Origin: Anaeramoeba flamelloides
Lineage: Eukaryota; Metamonada; Anaeramoebidae
Length of the DNA: 64,000 nucleotides
Reading direction: 5' to 3'
Assembly: GCA_027625915.1 (NCBI GenBank)
Contig: JANTQA010000040.1
Coordinates: 1,736,001 to 1,800,000, forward strand
Both the position numbers and the translations under genes were made by a program. The notes under the pieces were generated by a model, which was given only the letters and a program-made list of their open reading frames with translations, was not told where the DNA came from and did not search any database. Of the stretch, positions 33,527 to 46,050 are shown piece by piece (position 1 is the stretch's first letter; each line of letters opens with the position of its first letter).

Positions 33527-36500
33527 ATGGAAAAAGAAAATTTGGAAAAATTTATTTTTTGTGTTTTTGTATCTTGTCTTCTTTTTCTCAAAAGCCACAA
33601 AAAACAAAAAAATATACAAACCAAAAATATGGACTACTTAAGGGCTACAAGTGAATGTGTTGAACACGAGTTATTTGGTTCCATCAAACTTCGAAGGAAA
33701 TTGATTAAAAAAAACAATGAAATTTTAGGCTCACCAGATCTGTGTCATATTTTAAAAGTAAACCCCCAAACGAAATTAAAAACAAGGGTAGGCTTTTACC
33801 ATGTCGTACACGGACTAAGAATTGGGTCTGTGTCAAGTGTAGAAGCATATTTTGGGAGTCTATTATCAACAACTCCGACAAACAGAAATAACCAAGCACA
33901 GGAAAAATTAAAAAAGAAAAAAAAAAAAAACAAAAAGCAATGGGAGGTTGAGACATTGACACTTTACAGCTATAACGCATTTAGAAAAGAGGACTTGGTT
34001 GTTAAATTGAAGTTACCCGACACTTTAACATGCTATACACTTGATTGTAATGAAAAACAAACAATTAACCCCAGCGAACAGTTTTGGATCGAGACGCTTG
34101 TGTGCTCATTTTTGCGGTGGAGCGAGCTGCCAAAGGACAAGTCTGTTTCCTCAACATTTTTTGATCGGTGGTTGTCAGTCAATTTGGTGGATGACTTTCT
34201 GTTGGATCCTCAGCCACAGATCTTGGAAAATGCAATAATGCAAACAATCCAATTGGGGCACCGTTTGGGCACTTTCAAATATCGAATGATCCCAACTCTG
34301 GCATCAAACAGGCTCATCAATGGGTTCCAAAAGTATCTCTTTGGACAGCACCGCTACAAGTATATAGTCCAAGTGTTCACAAAGCTGGCTGATTTAGAAA
34401 TGGAGCCAGAATTGTTGTGGGTTGCAGCTAAAGGCTTGCGGATGCAGGGTGATTTGAAAAAAGGAGAAACAACACTGAAACAGGCTTTAACCACAAGGCC
34501 GTCATCGTTTTTTCTTATTGAAGGAATACACCAAAAACGCTGCTCAGGATTGGCAAATACACAAAGGCGATGAGAAATGTGAAAAAATTGGAGTCCTTGT
34601 ATCCCTTCATGCCACAGACGTTTATACTTTCTGCAAAGATCTCTTTGGAGAGCCAAAATTTGAACAGGGCATTAGTTGCCTTAAACAAATGCCCCTTTTG
34701 TCTTCCAGCACCAACCCGAAAAAGAAGCTCCATAGGCAAAACTCAGATGTATAATAACCAAAGGTTTGCAAGGAGCTATTCCTCTTCGCTGGGTGGTGTC
34801 AATGTAAACGAAGACTCTACTTTGCTTGTTGATCGTGTTACCTGGTGGAGCGGTTGTAAAATTAGAGTTGGCTCAAATTCATTATTAAGCGAATTAAACG
34901 ATTTGTATTCGAAACGTCGTGAAAAGTATTCTTGGATCAGAAGGAATAATAAAAATTTCAGGAAAAAAAAGCACACTCGCAATCCCAGTATTAGGAACAA
35001 TTTTAATTTCCACAGTAATAACCAGAGTCAATTCAGCCATCATAATTCAAAGCACTTTCCTAATTATTCCGTAGACATTAGTCGAATGGATTTTAATAGT
35101 TTGGATACCAATATCAAGTGCAATAGCAATAATAGCCTCAATAGTTATTTGAAATTTAATTCAAATCAAAACAAAGAACTCAACGAGATTGAAGATAAAA
35201 CAAAAGGTAGAGACTGCACTAATTTATCCAGACTTGGATTACAATCATTTATACAAAGACACTCAAGCCAATATCCAAAATTGGAAGGAATGAGTTTTAA
35301 AATATATAAACTATTATTACAATTTTGTTCAAAAGTTTCTTGGCAGAAAATTAAAGAATTAAGAGATCAAGTTTTTTTTACAAAATATTCGAGATTCAGG
35401 TGTGAAAGAGGGGATCGTGAAGTATGAGTTTGGCACTCAAATTAAAAAATATTGAAGAATGGGATCAAATAGAAAAGCAAATCCAAGCTGAAAAAAACCC
35501 AAGACGAAATATTAACTGAAAAAAAGGAATTGATACACTTCCAACAAAGAAAAAAAAGGAAAACCAAATGCTAAAAGAATTTGAAAATTTTGATGTGAGT
35601 GATGATGATAATATTTATTATAAGAAGGAAGGAAAGAAAGTGGGAAAGGGGAAGATGCTGATGAGAATGGAGAAGGAAAGGAGAAGGAAAAGAAATGGGA
35701 ATGGGAAGGTGGATGAGAATGAGAATAAAAAAAAATTGGAATAATATCTAATTACCTTTCAAGTGTTAATCGTAATGGTTATTTTGCTGATGAAGATGGC
35801 GATATTTCGACATCATGTTGCTCTGATGATTTTGAAAATAATTTTTTAGATTTAAATTTTGGTTCAATAATTCAATTAGAATCCATTGTAAATGAAAATG
35901 ATTCCGAATCAGAATCTAAATCAAAATCCAAATCAAAAAAAATATTAGAATCAAAAGTTGAATCAGTAACAGAAACTGAATCTGATTTAGACAGTTTTGA
36001 CTATCGAAAATTTCAAATAACTCGAAATAAAAATGAAAAGGAAATAAAAAGAGAGATAAATGATGGTGATCAGACGAAAAATATCAATGGCAAAATCAAT
36101 TGTAATAATATTAAGACCAATAATGGTGAATTAATTAATGATAATAAAAAAATTGGATATCAACTAATAAAAAAAAAAATCATAAATACTAATTCTAAAT
36201 AAAAAAAAAAAAAAAAAAAAAAAAACTTGGAAAGTTTATTGTTATTCATCTTCATCATCATCAATATCAGAAAATTCATTATCTCTTAAATCTTCTTCTT
36301 CTTTTTTTAAATTCTTCTTCTGAAAATGAAGGAAGAAATATATTGAAAAAAAATTATAAAAAAAAACAAAAATCAAAAGGATTTGGTTCACATCTTAAAC
36401 AAGCAGGTTGGGTTGTTCAAAAGGCACCAGAGCCGAAAATAATACACGAATGGAAATGTTATACTTTTCAAAATTGGTTTCGAGATATTTTTGAAAAAAT

Positions 36501-37293
36501 TTATTTTGATATAAAAACTTTATCAGTAATAAAAACTGAAAATAGTAAAATTTTAAATTCTCAATTAAACAATAAAAATAAAAATAAAAATAAAAATAAA
36601 AATAAAAATAAAAATAAAAATAAAAATAGTAAAATTAATACCGATAATGATAATAATAACATAAATGCTGATAGAACAAATCATGAATGGGAGTTGATCG
36701 GGCAATTTGCACTTGAATTACAAGATAATACAACATCAGAAAATTCATTTTTCATGTCTCTCCAATCGGGTAATAATAATAAAGATAAAAATAATCAAAT
36801 ACAAATTACATCATCGAATTGTCATTCAATTATATATTTAATTAATTTTTCAACAGAAAAAAAGCAATTTATAAAGGCTTTTAATTTTTGCAATTTAATG
36901 TATAATTTTATTGATCTTCCTAAAAAAAAAATTCAACAATTGTTGCCTCAAAGTGTTTATTATTTATTTCGTCAAACTTGTTTCTCCTTAATCTGTAAAT
37001 GTATGCTGATAAAAGGTGCAAAGTATATCAATAATTTAATTAAAAATTTTGTTCATTTTCTAGAAGATTTAGAAAGTAATTTTGATAATGATAATCAATT
37101 AAACCAAAATGTGGAGTGTAATAATGATAATAATTCAAAGAATAAAAAAAAAAAAGTTAAACAGAAGAAAAAAAAATCAAAAAGAAGAAAAAAAAAGAAA
37201 ATTAATGGAAGAGATCCTGATGAAATGCACCCAGATATTATTAATTTTGTTGAAATTGCAAAGAAATTAAAAGTAGATGGATTTGATAAGTAA
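33527..37293 (+). CDS. ChAPs family protein (Chs5p-Arf1p-binding type), frame-disrupted
   Basis: Three long open segments (33527-34573, 34570-35427, 36343-37293) with shorter ones between make up one ChAPs protein in order. The N-terminal domain reads LGSPDLCHILK and GFYHVVHGL, then the TPR part with KYTKAMRNVKKLESLYP and ALVALNKCP, then LEGMSFKIYKLL...VSWQKIKELRDQVF, and the C-terminal part HEWELIGQFALEL and HPDIINFVEIAKKLKVDGFD. In yeast these proteins form exomer, an Arf1-dependent adaptor exporting selected cargo from the trans-Golgi network. A low-complexity Ser/Asn/Lys region (about 35440-36340) sits inside. Frame changes fall at or next to A or T runs: A5 at about 34532-34536, T8 near 35369, several runs at 35490-35740, T7 near 36300. 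One added A at the first would join segments 1 and 2 exactly. Sequencing indels, introns or a decaying gene all remain possible. An acidic antisense frame overlaps 36244-36321. Confidence 0.7.
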
Positions 37294-37590
37294 TTTTATT
37301 TTATTTGTAATACTTTTAAATTTTGAATAATGTCTTTTTTTTTAAACTTGTTGAATATTTTTTTCGAAATTAAAAAATAAATTATTTTTTAAATTATATT
37401 TAATGCTTTTTTTTTTGTTTGTTTTTTTTTTTAAATGTTTTCATCTGATTTTTAAAAAAAAATAGAAATTACAAACTTGAAATGAAAGTTTTTTTTTCAA
37501 TAAAATATTTTTATAAATGTCTCAGATCTTAAACTACATCGTTAATAATTAAAAGAATAATTAAAAAAAATTGAAAAATAAATTTTTTTT

Positions 37591-37664
37591 TTACTCTTTT
37601 ATTGAGGTATTTTCATTTTCATTATTAATTTCAATGATTTTTGTAACTTTTTCATAAAGATCAG
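37591..37664 (-). CDS. Possible terminal exon of an unidentified minus-strand gene
   Basis: After an acceptor TTCTAG (37670-37665) the minus strand reads ADLYEKVTKIIEINNENE then NTSIKE and TAA, which looks like coding sequence of this genome. A preceding segment at about 37735-37800 ends at a GTAGTT donor, but its frame does not join cleanly. No family recognised. Confidence 0.25.
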
Positions 37665-38089
37665 CTAGAATTAACAATTAAAAAAAGGTTGACAAGTATT
37701 AAATGATATTTTATGATTATTAAAAACTACCAGGTAGTTGTTTAGTTGTAAAGAAATTAGATTATTTTTCAATATTACATGATCTGATTTTACTCCAATA
37801 TTTTTAAATTTGTGTTTTTTTTTTTTTTAAGTTTTAAAACAAGCTAAAGGAATATATGTAAGTATTGTTTAGTGTGTATTGTTTTTAGGTTGAATTCTAT
37901 ATATAAACTTATAAACAAAAAGATGAAAAAAAGATTTTCATGATACAAAATATCAATTTTTTTTCCAATTTGAAAAAAATTGTATTATAGTAATTCTTTG
38001 AACTATTTTAGATATACCAAATTCTTGGATTTAAGTTTTCATTTTGTTTTTTGAATTACAAAAGTTATTTGATTCGTTCAAATTGTTAT

Positions 38090-38380
38090 TTTCCAATAGT
38101 TGTTATTAACTCAAAAGTTGAGTATTTCGGTTCTTTAGAATTCAAATAAAATGAGTCAATGGTATCTAACCAATTGATCGATCAATAATTAGTAATTGAA
38201 TTTGAATATGTTTACCGATACATTTTTTTTGTTCTCCCATCTCCAGAATTTTTGAAAAATCTTGATTTGATAGTATTGATAATTATATAGATATATATAT
38301 ATTGTTTGTGAGTATTGTGTTTCATAAATAATTGTTAATATTCCCATTAGTAAATGATTGTAATTGAACAGTTCTTCTAT
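38090..38380 (+). repeat. Dispersed repeat R1, copy 3 (partial)
   Basis: Core CAATGGTATCTAACCAATTG and ATCGATCAATAATTAGTAAT, with AAAGTTGAGT just upstream as in the other copies. The upstream third is missing or too diverged to align. Confidence 0.5.
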
Positions 38381-40004
38381 TATTAGCTAAATAATATTGT
38401 GTGATTCAAAAATTAAATTTTGATGAGTAATAAATTCTTAATTAGGATTTTTATTGAAATATTTAATTTCAAGTTTAGAAGGGATTATTACAGTTAATAA
38501 TTTACATTTTTTTTGTTAAATTATACTTTATTTCAATTAATTGTATAATTTTTCATTCAAAACAGCAGTTATAAAATTTTGAAAAACAAAGTATTTTTTT
38601 ATATACTGGGGTGTATGGCCTTTTCAAGTATTTTAAGGGTATAAAATCAATGAATGAATAAATTGTATATTAATTTAGGTGGATAGCAATATCGGGGGTT
38701 TTAAAAATTGATTTTAATAAATAAAATTGGTTTCCAAAAGGATGAGAAAGAAAAAAATGAGCTAAAAATGGTTTAACATTATGTTGAATAACAACATAAT
38801 AAATTTCAAGAAAACATAGGTACAGTGTAATAATTTACTCAAAAAAAGTATTGTCTAATTAAAAAAACTTCTCAATAAAATGAAAAATATAATTCACAAT
38901 TTAAAAAAATTTTTTAAAAAATGTAAATCATAACTTTTTAATATTTTTTTTTTGCCAAATAAAACAATTACGTGCCTTTTTTTATTTTATTATCAAGTAT
39001 TTAAGAGGGTGTATTCAACGAAATTACCTTATTTTACAGTAAATTCGATATTTGTTTCAAGTCTCTTCTTCTGGTTATAATGTAGTAAATATCATAACTC
39101 ATAAAATCACCTTTTTGAAGAAAAAAATATTTTGAAAAAAAGAAAATAAGACAAAAAAATTATAACGACAATAGATAAAAAATATTAAAATAAAAAAAAA
39201 CTTGTTTTAAATGGTTTTTGTTTCTATCACGAGTGTTGGGGTGGGTTTTTGGTTATTTACTATGAGGTAGATTTTTTTTAGACTACCTCTTAATTTATTG
39301 TTAGGGGTGTTCAAAATATTTGATTAAAAATATATCAAATGAAATATATTGATTGATTTTTGTTTTTTGTATTATATTTTAATCAATCAGGTACATCCAT
39401 GAAGAAGTTTTTTTTATAATAATATTATATTTTTGAACTTATTTTTTTTTATTTTTTTTTTTTATTTACTATATATTTTCCAAATCTCGTTTTTCTAAAA
39501 CCCAGTAACATAATCCATCTTAGTATTATAATCTCATTCAAAATGTGAAATGGACATAATCTATTGAATGTCAATTTCGTTCACTTTGTTTTACCCTATT
39601 TTAGTTCATTTGGTTTTGATGGTGTTATCAAGGTTTAACATCTAAGAAAACAATTGTAAATTTCTATAATCATTCTTTATACTTTCAATATCAGTCAAAT
39701 ACTTTAAAAACAAAAATGAGTAAAATAAATACATATAAAAAGTGTTTATAGTGAAAAAATAAAAAAAAATATAAAAAAATGTACATTTTTTTATTATTTA
39801 AATGTGAACTATAATGTTATTGAGATTAGGAAATATTATTTTATTGATATGAAAAAAACTCAAAAATTGTTCAGTTATCAAAATTATTATGATAATTAAT
39901 ATTAAAAAAAAAAAAAAAAATCAATTCTGTTTATTAAAATTGGATATTCTAAGAAAAAAACTAATTCTACTAATTTCTTTTTGTTTTTAATTTTATTTGT
40001 TTTT

Positions 40005-43000
40005 GGGAAAATCTCGAAAAAATAAAAACTTTTAAAAGAATATTAATAAATAAACAAAAAAATATTCCAAATGATTTATATATAAAACATTTTTTGAAGA
40101 ACAAAGAAAGATTATTAATTAAAGGTTCTAAAAAAATGAAAAATAAAAATCAAAAAATAAATATTAATAAAGCCTCTTTAAATATTTGTGGCTTGAATAA
40201 TTCAAATAAAATTTTTAAATTAGAATCTTTTTTATTAAAATGTAATATCGATATTTGTTTAAGACAAGAATCCAAAATAACAAAAAAACCAACTTTCACA
40301 AACTATTTCTCTGTGAATAAAAAATCTTATGGAAATAATGGAAATAAGGGTGGTTTATTAATAATAATAAAAAAAATATTTCTAGAATTTTTTTCGTGAA
40401 ATATTAATTGCTGATTTAGATGTAATGGGAATACAATTTACTGATTTAATCATTATTAATATATATCGGAGAAATGACCGAAATATTGAAATTAATAAAA
40501 AAATAATAAATATCTTAAGAAAATACCAAAACAATAAAATAATTATTGGTGGTGATTTTAATTTAAATGAAAATAAAATAAAATTATTTGAAAATTTTAA
40601 TTTTAAAATATTTTTTAATAATAAACCAAGTAGAAAACCAAACAATTTGGATTATTTTTTTAACAAATTTTAATAATTTAAAACTCAATAAATCAAAGAC
40701 TATCAAAAATTTTATTAGTGATCATAATACAATTATGAATAAATTTGAAATAAACTCAAATTGGGAAATCAATGATATCTATAAAATTAAAGATATTCCA
40801 ACCTTTAAAGAAGACTTTCTCCAATTCTTTTCTCGATTTAATTTTAATTTAAATGAAGAAAATTTTATTTTATTTAAAAAAAAATATAAACATAAAGAAA
40901 GAATAGTATTTGATATCAAACAAGATAAATTAAAAATTAATAATTTACTTTATAAATTGTTTGATAAAAATGAAACTTTACATAAAATCAAAAAAATTAA
41001 TGAATTAAATTACTTAAAATTACTTAATCAAATAAATGAAGAATATAATAAAAATAAAAACTTTTGGAAAACATTAAATAAAATAAGAGAAACTTCTACA
41101 AAAATGTTTTTAAATACAGTCAGTTTCACTTTTAAGGCACAAACTTTCAACGAAATTTAAGGCACAAAAAAAATCTCAAATTAAAGCACAAAATTCAAAT
41201 TCCAGTAAAATAAATTGTTAAAATTAAAATTCCAAAAAATGTGCCTTAATTTGAGATTTTTTTTGTGCCTTAAATTTCGTTGAAAGTTTGTGCCTTAAAA
41301 GTGAAACTGACTGTAATGAAACCATATTCACAGTGTATAACGATTTTGTAAAATCAATTAGTCAAAAACCTAATACAAATATAATTAATTATATTAAAAA
41401 ATTTAAAATTAATAAAAATTCATTAAATCCAATTGGCATAAAGGAAATTTTTGATCAAGATAAAATTAAAGAAATAATCAAATTTCAAAAAAATAAATCA
41501 GTTAAAGAATTTGACAAAATAAATCATTATAAGTTTATAAAAAACCAATCAATTCAATATTTATTAAATTATAATTATTTTATTAAAACAGTTCAAAATA
41601 TTTTTTTTAAATTGGATAACAGACGAAACTGAAAAAAAGTATAAATTTTATTAAAAAAAAGAAATTTATTATTTATTCATAAATCGGGGGGATGAAGGCG
41701 AACCATTAAATTATCGACCTATCTCTATAAATCAATCTCTTCCAAGATTTTTTTTAAAATTAATATACATTGGAATTCAAGACTCATGGGACTTGATTTC
41801 AAAAAAAACAATTTGGATTTAAAAAATATTTTGGAACAAGAATTGCTGTTTTAAATTTATTAAGAAAATTTAAAAAAATAAAAAATAAAAATAAAAGTAC
41901 AGAATACTTTGTAGTTACTATAGACATACAAAAATGTTTTGACTCTATACAACACTCGTTAATATATCAATCTATTAAAAAATTTATCGAAAATGAAACA
42001 ATTAAAAATTGGCTCTTGAGATATTACAAAAAAGAAGGAATTGGAGTTTATCAAGGAGATCCCTTATCACCAATTCTTTTCGCATTTATATCTCATTTCC
42101 TACTAGAAAAGTTAAAAACTTTAGCTGTTCATGTTCAATTGTATGCAGATGATCTTATTCTTATTATGAAAGGGCCATTAATCTCTCTAAAAATTAATTT
42201 AGAAAGTATTTTTGAAATAATAAAAAGATTCGGGATGAACCCACATAATAAAAAAAAACCAAATATAAAAAAAGAATTAAAAGATATTTTTTTATCTTGG
42301 GATTTGGTTAGAAAAAAAACACACATCTTGAATATAATTTCAAAAAAGTAGAAAAGTCCTTGGAAACACTTAATCGATTGTTTCAACAAAATAAACTCAA
42401 CAATGGAGTCAAAATAACTTCTTTCAAAGCTCTCATCTTAAGTCAACTTTATTATGGTCTTGAAATATTTGACTTGAAACAAAATGATTTTGAAAGAATT
42501 GATAGATTTATCAATAAATCAGTCACAAATTTCTTACAAATTAATATCCATTCACCTCGATTAATTTATAAAACTGAAGCAAAAAATTGATCTCGCTAGA
42601 TTAAAAAGTATACCGAAGAAAATATAAATTGATAGAAAAAATTAGATTTCTTAAATTTAAAAAAAATTAAAAACAATACTAAATTTTCGAAAATTGGAAA
42701 ATGAAAATATTAATTGGCACACTAAGGGATTAAAATTATTAGATTTAGAATTAAAAGTTTTTCGATTAACCGAATTGGAAAATTCACCTAGTTGGAAAGT
42801 TCAACAATATCTAAAAATTATAAAACAACAAAATTACAATTTCAAACAACAAAAATATTTAAACTGGAAAGCTTCATAAAACAATTCTAAAATTTCGAAA
42901 TTTTACTAATTGTTTAAATAGGTACTCTTATGTAACAAGTAAAAATAAAAATAAAAATTGTGATTTATGTAAAGAAAAGTTAAATATTGATATCATTGAA

Positions 43001-43261
43001 GACTTCGATCATTTTTTATGGGACTGTCCGGCCTATAAAATAAACCAAAAATCTGGATATCTGAATTTTTTGAAAAAAATAAAAAAATTAATAATATCAG
43101 AGATATTATTAATAAAAAGAATTCATCATATATTTTATCATTAGTAAGTGATAATAAAATTTGTGATTCTTTAACAAAATTTCTAAAAAAAAGTTTAGAA
43201 ATTAGGGCACACAGGAGAAAAGCAATTTTCTCTCTTCAAAAATAAAAAAAAAAAAAAAAAA
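40005..43261 (+). mobile_element. LINE (APE-type non-LTR retrotransposon), full extent, inactive
   Basis: A 12-bp target duplication TTATTTGTTTTT flanks it (39993-40004 and 43262-43273), and it ends in an A tail of about 18. The single ORF is broken into several frames. The apurinic-type endonuclease shows LNICGLN, QESK, IIGGDFNL (about 40541-40564) and SDHN. RT shows YRPISIN (about 41702), DIQKCFDSIQH, GVYQGDPLSPILF and the active-site YADD (42142-42153). A C-terminal zinc motif C-x2-C...H...C (42959-43027, HFLWDCP) follows. Frame changes occur near 40395, 40665, 41630, 41820, 42350 and 42590, and a MITE is inserted at 41117. Reading order EN-RT-zinc knuckle and the A tail fit L1/Tad-like LINEs; I do not assign a clade. 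Five or more other fragments of this family lie in the window. Confidence 0.9.
41117..41313. mobile_element. Palindromic mariner-type MITE (197 bp) inserted in the LINE
   Basis: Ends CAGTCAGTTTCACTTTTAAG and its exact inverse, flanked by TA on both sides (41115-41116 and 41314-41315). Arms of about 75 bp are near-perfect inverse copies around a 40-bp centre. CAGT ends plus a TA target duplication are the hallmark of Tc1/mariner MITEs. It repeats the motif AAGGCAC three times per arm. It lies between the endonuclease and RT regions, so it is younger than the LINE insertion. Confidence 0.9.
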
Positions 43262-45167
43262 TTATTTGTTTTTATAACCAAGTACTTTTCTCAAAATAAA
43301 TTAAATGGGTGAAAAGATAGAATTTCTTTTTTTTTAATTAGTGGTAATTTTCAAAATGGTAAATAATTTAATAAAAAATAATAATTTGATAATTTCAGAT
43401 ATTGGTTAATAGTTTTGGTATCAAATCCACGAAAACAATTACCGTTGAGTTTTTTTATAAGATTCAATTTTATTTTTTATTATTAAGAACAAATATTTAT
43501 TTAATAATTTTTTAATAACCCACTAAAACCTAAATTTTTTAAAAGTTAAAATAGTTATAAGAATTAGAATAGTATACTTGGTTAAAATTAGAAATCAATT
43601 TACTTTTCCTAGATAAACAAATTCATTCACGAGTTAAAAATTGATTAAGTTAAGATCAATTTTAGAAAATTAATCAATATCTTACAAGAAAAATTTTTTA
43701 TAAGGATTAAAAATTCATTTTTTTAAAAGCTGTGTTACATAGCCAACTGTTATATAGGTTTGAAATTTTTGATCTGTCAAAAAAAAGATATTAAAGATAC
43801 TGATACTTGCTTTTACAAAAAAAAAAATTAAATGTATGTTAATCAATGCATATTCACCCGGGCTTATTTAGAAAACTGGAACAAAATTTAACCTTGTGAG
43901 AATAACAAGATATAGAATAAGATTTAAGGTAATTCTAAAATTCAAAGTTATTTTTTGAAAAATTTTTAAATTCTTGGTAAAATCTATTTTTTTTTAGAAC
44001 CAAATTCAAAATCAAAATCAAAATTTAAAAGGTTCAAAAATCTAATAACCTTGTTAAAAGTTACCTCTACTTGATTTTCAAATATTAGAGTGTTTAAAGA
44101 AATTATATAAATATACTTCCATTTAGCCTAGAGTCAAGGCTCAACATTAGGTTAACAAATCAGATTTCAAATAAAATTTCTATTGTTTGGGAAATCAATC
44201 AAAAATTTTTTTGATCAACAAAGTTTTTGTTTTGGGATCCTTTAAAAAATTTAAGATTTTCGTATTTTGAATTTCCTTTTATATACTAACTTTTAAATGA
44301 TTTATTCGGTTTGTGGTATTACCGTTTCCAAAACTTTAAAAACACAAAATTTAGATAGTCCTTAAAAAAATAAAGAAAAGTAATAAAATTAAACCACAAA
44401 CTCTCAAACAATTGAAAAAAACATAAACAAGAGTAAATAGAGTGAAAGATGAATATAATTTGTTTTGGTGTGTTAAAGTGTGTTAAGTGTATCAATAATG
44501 AAGAATGAAGTTATTGAAAATTTAAAAATCTAATACCTTCAAAATAATTTTTAATTCTGACTCTGAAAAAGCTTTTCAACTTATTGAACAAATTATTTTC
44601 TTAAAATAATGAAACTAAATCAAAATAGTCTCTCAATTTAGAGATTTATTCAATAATTAACAAAAATATATTTTTTTCATAAAATGAATTTGAATTGAGA
44701 TTTAAAAACTTAAAATAAAGTAATAAACAAACTTCTACTCGTGAAATTAATCAGAAAATTACAATTTTATTGAAATTACTATTTTCTGGATCAAATTTAA
44801 AATTTTGTCAGATTTTTCAAAATTCGTTTGAAAATTTTTTGTAACAAACTCATACTTTCAGAAATTATCCTTTTAATGTTGAAAAGGTTTTTTTGTGATT
44901 ACAATTTTAAATTTTTAATTGTTTATTCTTTTCAAGAGCAAAAAGAAATTTGTTTTGTTTTAAAAAAATCACTTTTCCAACATTTCATTTAAAATCAATG
45001 ATCATTTCAGAAAGTGCTTCTGATTATTGATTTGAATTTTGTCAAATAATGTTCAAGAAAAGTAGTTTAAGAAAAATAAAAAATAATTATTAAAAAAACA
45101 ATTCCAAAAAGATAATCTTAAAAATGAAAATATTTCCATTTTCTAAAGCTTTTGAAACAGTCTAACA

Positions 45168-45198
<31 letters not shown>

Positions 45199-45333
45199 CT
45201 GATCAAATAATTTGAATTACAAAAAACATTTTCAAAATTTTAATCACAATTTTCTAAATTTCTTTCAAATAATTCAATTTTATTTTTATTTTTCATTTAA
45301 ATAACGCTTTACACCAATCTTATATTCCAACAG
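43262..45333. other. Gene-free stretch between the LINE and UBFD1
   Basis: Contains the older LINE fragment (about 43720-44120). The remainder shows no open frame. A run of about 26 A lies at 45174-45199. Confidence 0.5.
43720..44120 (+). mobile_element. Older LINE fragment (post-RT region)
   Basis: The translated pieces resemble YRFEIFD, then ATTCACCCGGGCTTATTTAG against ATTCACCTCGATTAATTTAT of the LINE at about 42550. It lacks an A tail and is far more diverged. It lies directly downstream of the full LINE and could be an older copy into whose neighbourhood the younger one inserted. Confidence 0.45.
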
Positions 45334-46050
45334 ATGAACATTCTTGAAACCAACAATCAAGTCACCTTCACTTTAAAATATAAAAAGCAATCTCATGTGT
45401 TAACTATGGAGCTTGACGATACGATAGGAGATTTAAAAAGCATTGCTGAACAGAAAACGCAAGTACCAAAATCCTTACAAAAACTAATTTACAAAGGAAT
45501 CCAAAAAAATGATCACAAGACACTAAAACAAGCACGACTACGAAACAAATCAAAGGTTTTATTGATCGGGAACTCATTACAAGACATTGCAAAAACAAAC
45601 CTGACTCCTGTTGAAAAAGATGTTGAAGATCAAAGCAGCTGGAAGGTTGATTCTGACAAAAATAATGAATATTGTAATTTACAAATCCATCAACAAATCT
45701 TAAACAAAAGACAGCCAGGCTATGGCATCCCAGAAAAGTTCAAAGGTAAACATCTGCATCTACCAAAAAGCTCAATCAATGATGTATGGGATGAAGACGG
45801 AAAAAGAGTTCAATTGACTTTTAAAGTTAACCAAGATCAATTACACATCAAAAGCTATGGACAAAAGTTAATTGTCAAATTGGATTTAATCAAAGACTTT
45901 TATTCACAAGAAACCAAGAATTATGATGGCTATTCCTATTTTGGACTCCAAACAGGCTACAGTGAAAGATCAGTCTTATGGTTTTATTACGTGCCTTCGC
46001 ATTATATTAGAGCAATCAGAAACGCTATTTTGGGTGATTGGAAAATTTAA
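45334..46050 (+). CDS. UBFD1: UBFD1-like ubiquitin-domain protein
   Basis: The protein is 238 residues, no intron. Residues about 10-80 are a ubiquitin-like fold: FTLKYKKQSHVLTMELDDTI, then LKSIAEQKTQVPKSLQKLIYKG and KVLLIGNSLQDI, as in UBFD1 (MQKVMYKG, IMVVGSTINDV). The C-terminal half matches the family's own domain: VQLTFKVNQDQLHIKS, then a Tyr-rich stretch and LWFYYVPSHYIRAIRNAILG, ending WKI. Human UBFD1 ends with the same pattern (YWVYWVPTQYVDAIKDTVLG). The family binds polyubiquitin and is linked to NF-kB signalling in animals; here a general ubiquitin-related role is all that can be inferred. The ATG follows CCAACAG, which could be a splice acceptor of a 5' UTR intron. Confidence 0.92.
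   Translation: MNILETNNQVTFTLKYKKQSHVLTMELDDTIGDLKSIAEQKTQVPKSLQKLIYKGIQKNDHKTLKQARLRNKSKVLLIGNSLQDIAKTNLTPVEKDVEDQSSWKVDSDKNNEYCNLQIHQQILNKRQPGYGIPEKFKGKHLHLPKSSINDVWDEDGKRVQLTFKVNQDQLHIKSYGQKLIVKLDLIKDFYSQETKNYDGYSYFGLQTGYSERSVLWFYYVPSHYIRAIRNAILGDWKI

Larger units (their letters stand above)
37294..40004. other. Gene-free stretch between ChAPs and the LINE
   Basis: Holds the candidate exon at 37591-37664 and R1 copy 3 (about 38090-38380). Otherwise only AT-rich DNA without open frames or obvious repeats. Confidence 0.5.

Noticed and set aside
36203-36226. A24 run as a retrocopy tail
   Set aside because: It sits inside the ChAPs low-complexity region with no target duplication, and coding-like sequence continues on both sides.
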